A stretch of 64,000 nt of DNA from JABDIP01 sp965227455 (GTDB lineage: Bacteria; Pseudomonadota; Alphaproteobacteria; DSM-16000; Inquilinaceae). Positions 63,910 through 64,000 of this stretch are shown one piece after another. Location of the stretch: NCBI GenBank assembly GCA_965227455.1, contig OZ245752.1:3906001-3970000 (forward strand), given 5' to 3'. The translations under genes and the position numbers were made by a program. The notes beneath the pieces are model-generated. The model was not told where the DNA came from, made no database searches, and saw nothing but the letters and a program-made list of their open reading frames with translations. Numbering within the stretch: the first letter of the stretch is position 1; each line of letters starts with the position of its first letter.

Positions 63910-64000
63910 TCAAGTCGGCTCGGTAATCGGTGCCCCTGCGACACCCGCCACGCCCCGCTCCGCCGCCTCCTGCTGGCGGCGCCACAGGGCGGCGTAGGCG
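63910..64000 (-). CDS. C-terminal tail of a probable ABC exporter (5' part beyond window)
   Basis: A minus-strand frame open from the right edge ends at TGA 63912-63910. The 29 visible residues (AYAALWRRQQEAAERGV..., then a short tail to ITEPT) resemble the last helix of fused ABC exporters, which often end in YAALWRRQ. GC-rich codon use matches the host and contrasts with the adjacent island. Identification rests on this short tail only. Confidence 0.45.
   Translation of the reverse strand, partial: AYAALWRRQQEAAERGVAGVAGAPITEPT

Noticed and set aside
63806..63997. Plus-strand frame of 63 codons at the right edge
   Set aside because: Opposite the ABC-exporter-like tail; no motif.

Overview
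The window is high-GC DNA, and its gene set points to an alphaproteobacterium of the Rhodospirillales type. Support comes from a CobS/CobT cobaltochelatase pair next to a J-domain protein and a BolA protein, an L-malyl-CoA/beta-methylmalyl-CoA lyase, a PAS_5-like protein, the xerD / aroK-aroB neighbourhood, and an alphaproteobacterial smo-type polyol operon. Genes are dense and lie on both strands. I saw no rRNA, tRNA or CRISPR array.

Layout: 1-4.7 kb is the edge of a cell-surface polysaccharide locus (nucleotide-sugar dehydrogenase cut by the left edge, MsbA-like exporter, family 4 glycosyltransferase), with two near-identical promoters. 4.7-10 kb holds an EnvZ-like kinase and metal transport: znuA and znuB diverge around a Zur-like palindrome, followed by a DUF1007 and NicO nickel/cobalt pair. 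10-13 kb is mutT, an acetyltransferase, argJ and a parvulin; secA fills 13.3-16.1 kb. 16-22 kb, mostly minus strand, has an oxygenase-like protein, a PAS protein, accA, mcl1 and a tight M48 peptidase plus two-YbjQ operon. 22-28 kb holds xerD with two uncharacterised envelope proteins, divergent from aroK-aroB and a CorC-type protein. A 267-bp nested inverted-repeat element follows at 28.1-28.3 kb, then DUF2889, bolA, a J-domain protein, cobS and cobT.

33-37 kb is an iron(III) ABC system (fbpA and fbpB, no ATPase) with three Fur-like boxes. Between its genes lies an unrecognised gene preceded by four TGTGA repeats at 11-12 bp spacing. 37-49 kb carries an adenylate cyclase, an M20 hydrolase, a TauD-like oxygenase, a peptide-type binding protein, a deaminase, upp, tgt with a queuosine-precursor transporter, and rpmB. 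47.4-57.8 kb is a polyol catabolic locus: xylB is divergent from a SorC-type regulator, the ABC transporter smoEFGK and a galactitol-dehydrogenase-like SDR, with a SmoS-like dehydrogenase beyond a DUF3179 gene. 58-62 kb has a multicopper-oxidase-fold protein that has lost most copper ligands, a class IV aminotransferase overlapping a sulfotransferase-like gene, and meaB. 62.4-63.8 kb is an AT-rich restriction-modification island (MT-A70 methylase plus BglII-type nuclease). The right edge cuts the tail of what looks like another ABC exporter.

No single locus is clearly a new system. The best candidates for undescribed biology are the M48/YbjQ/YbjQ operon, the secreted-protein pair upstream of xerD, the TGTGA-controlled gene inside the iron locus, the copper-site-degenerate oxidase and the nested inverted-repeat element.
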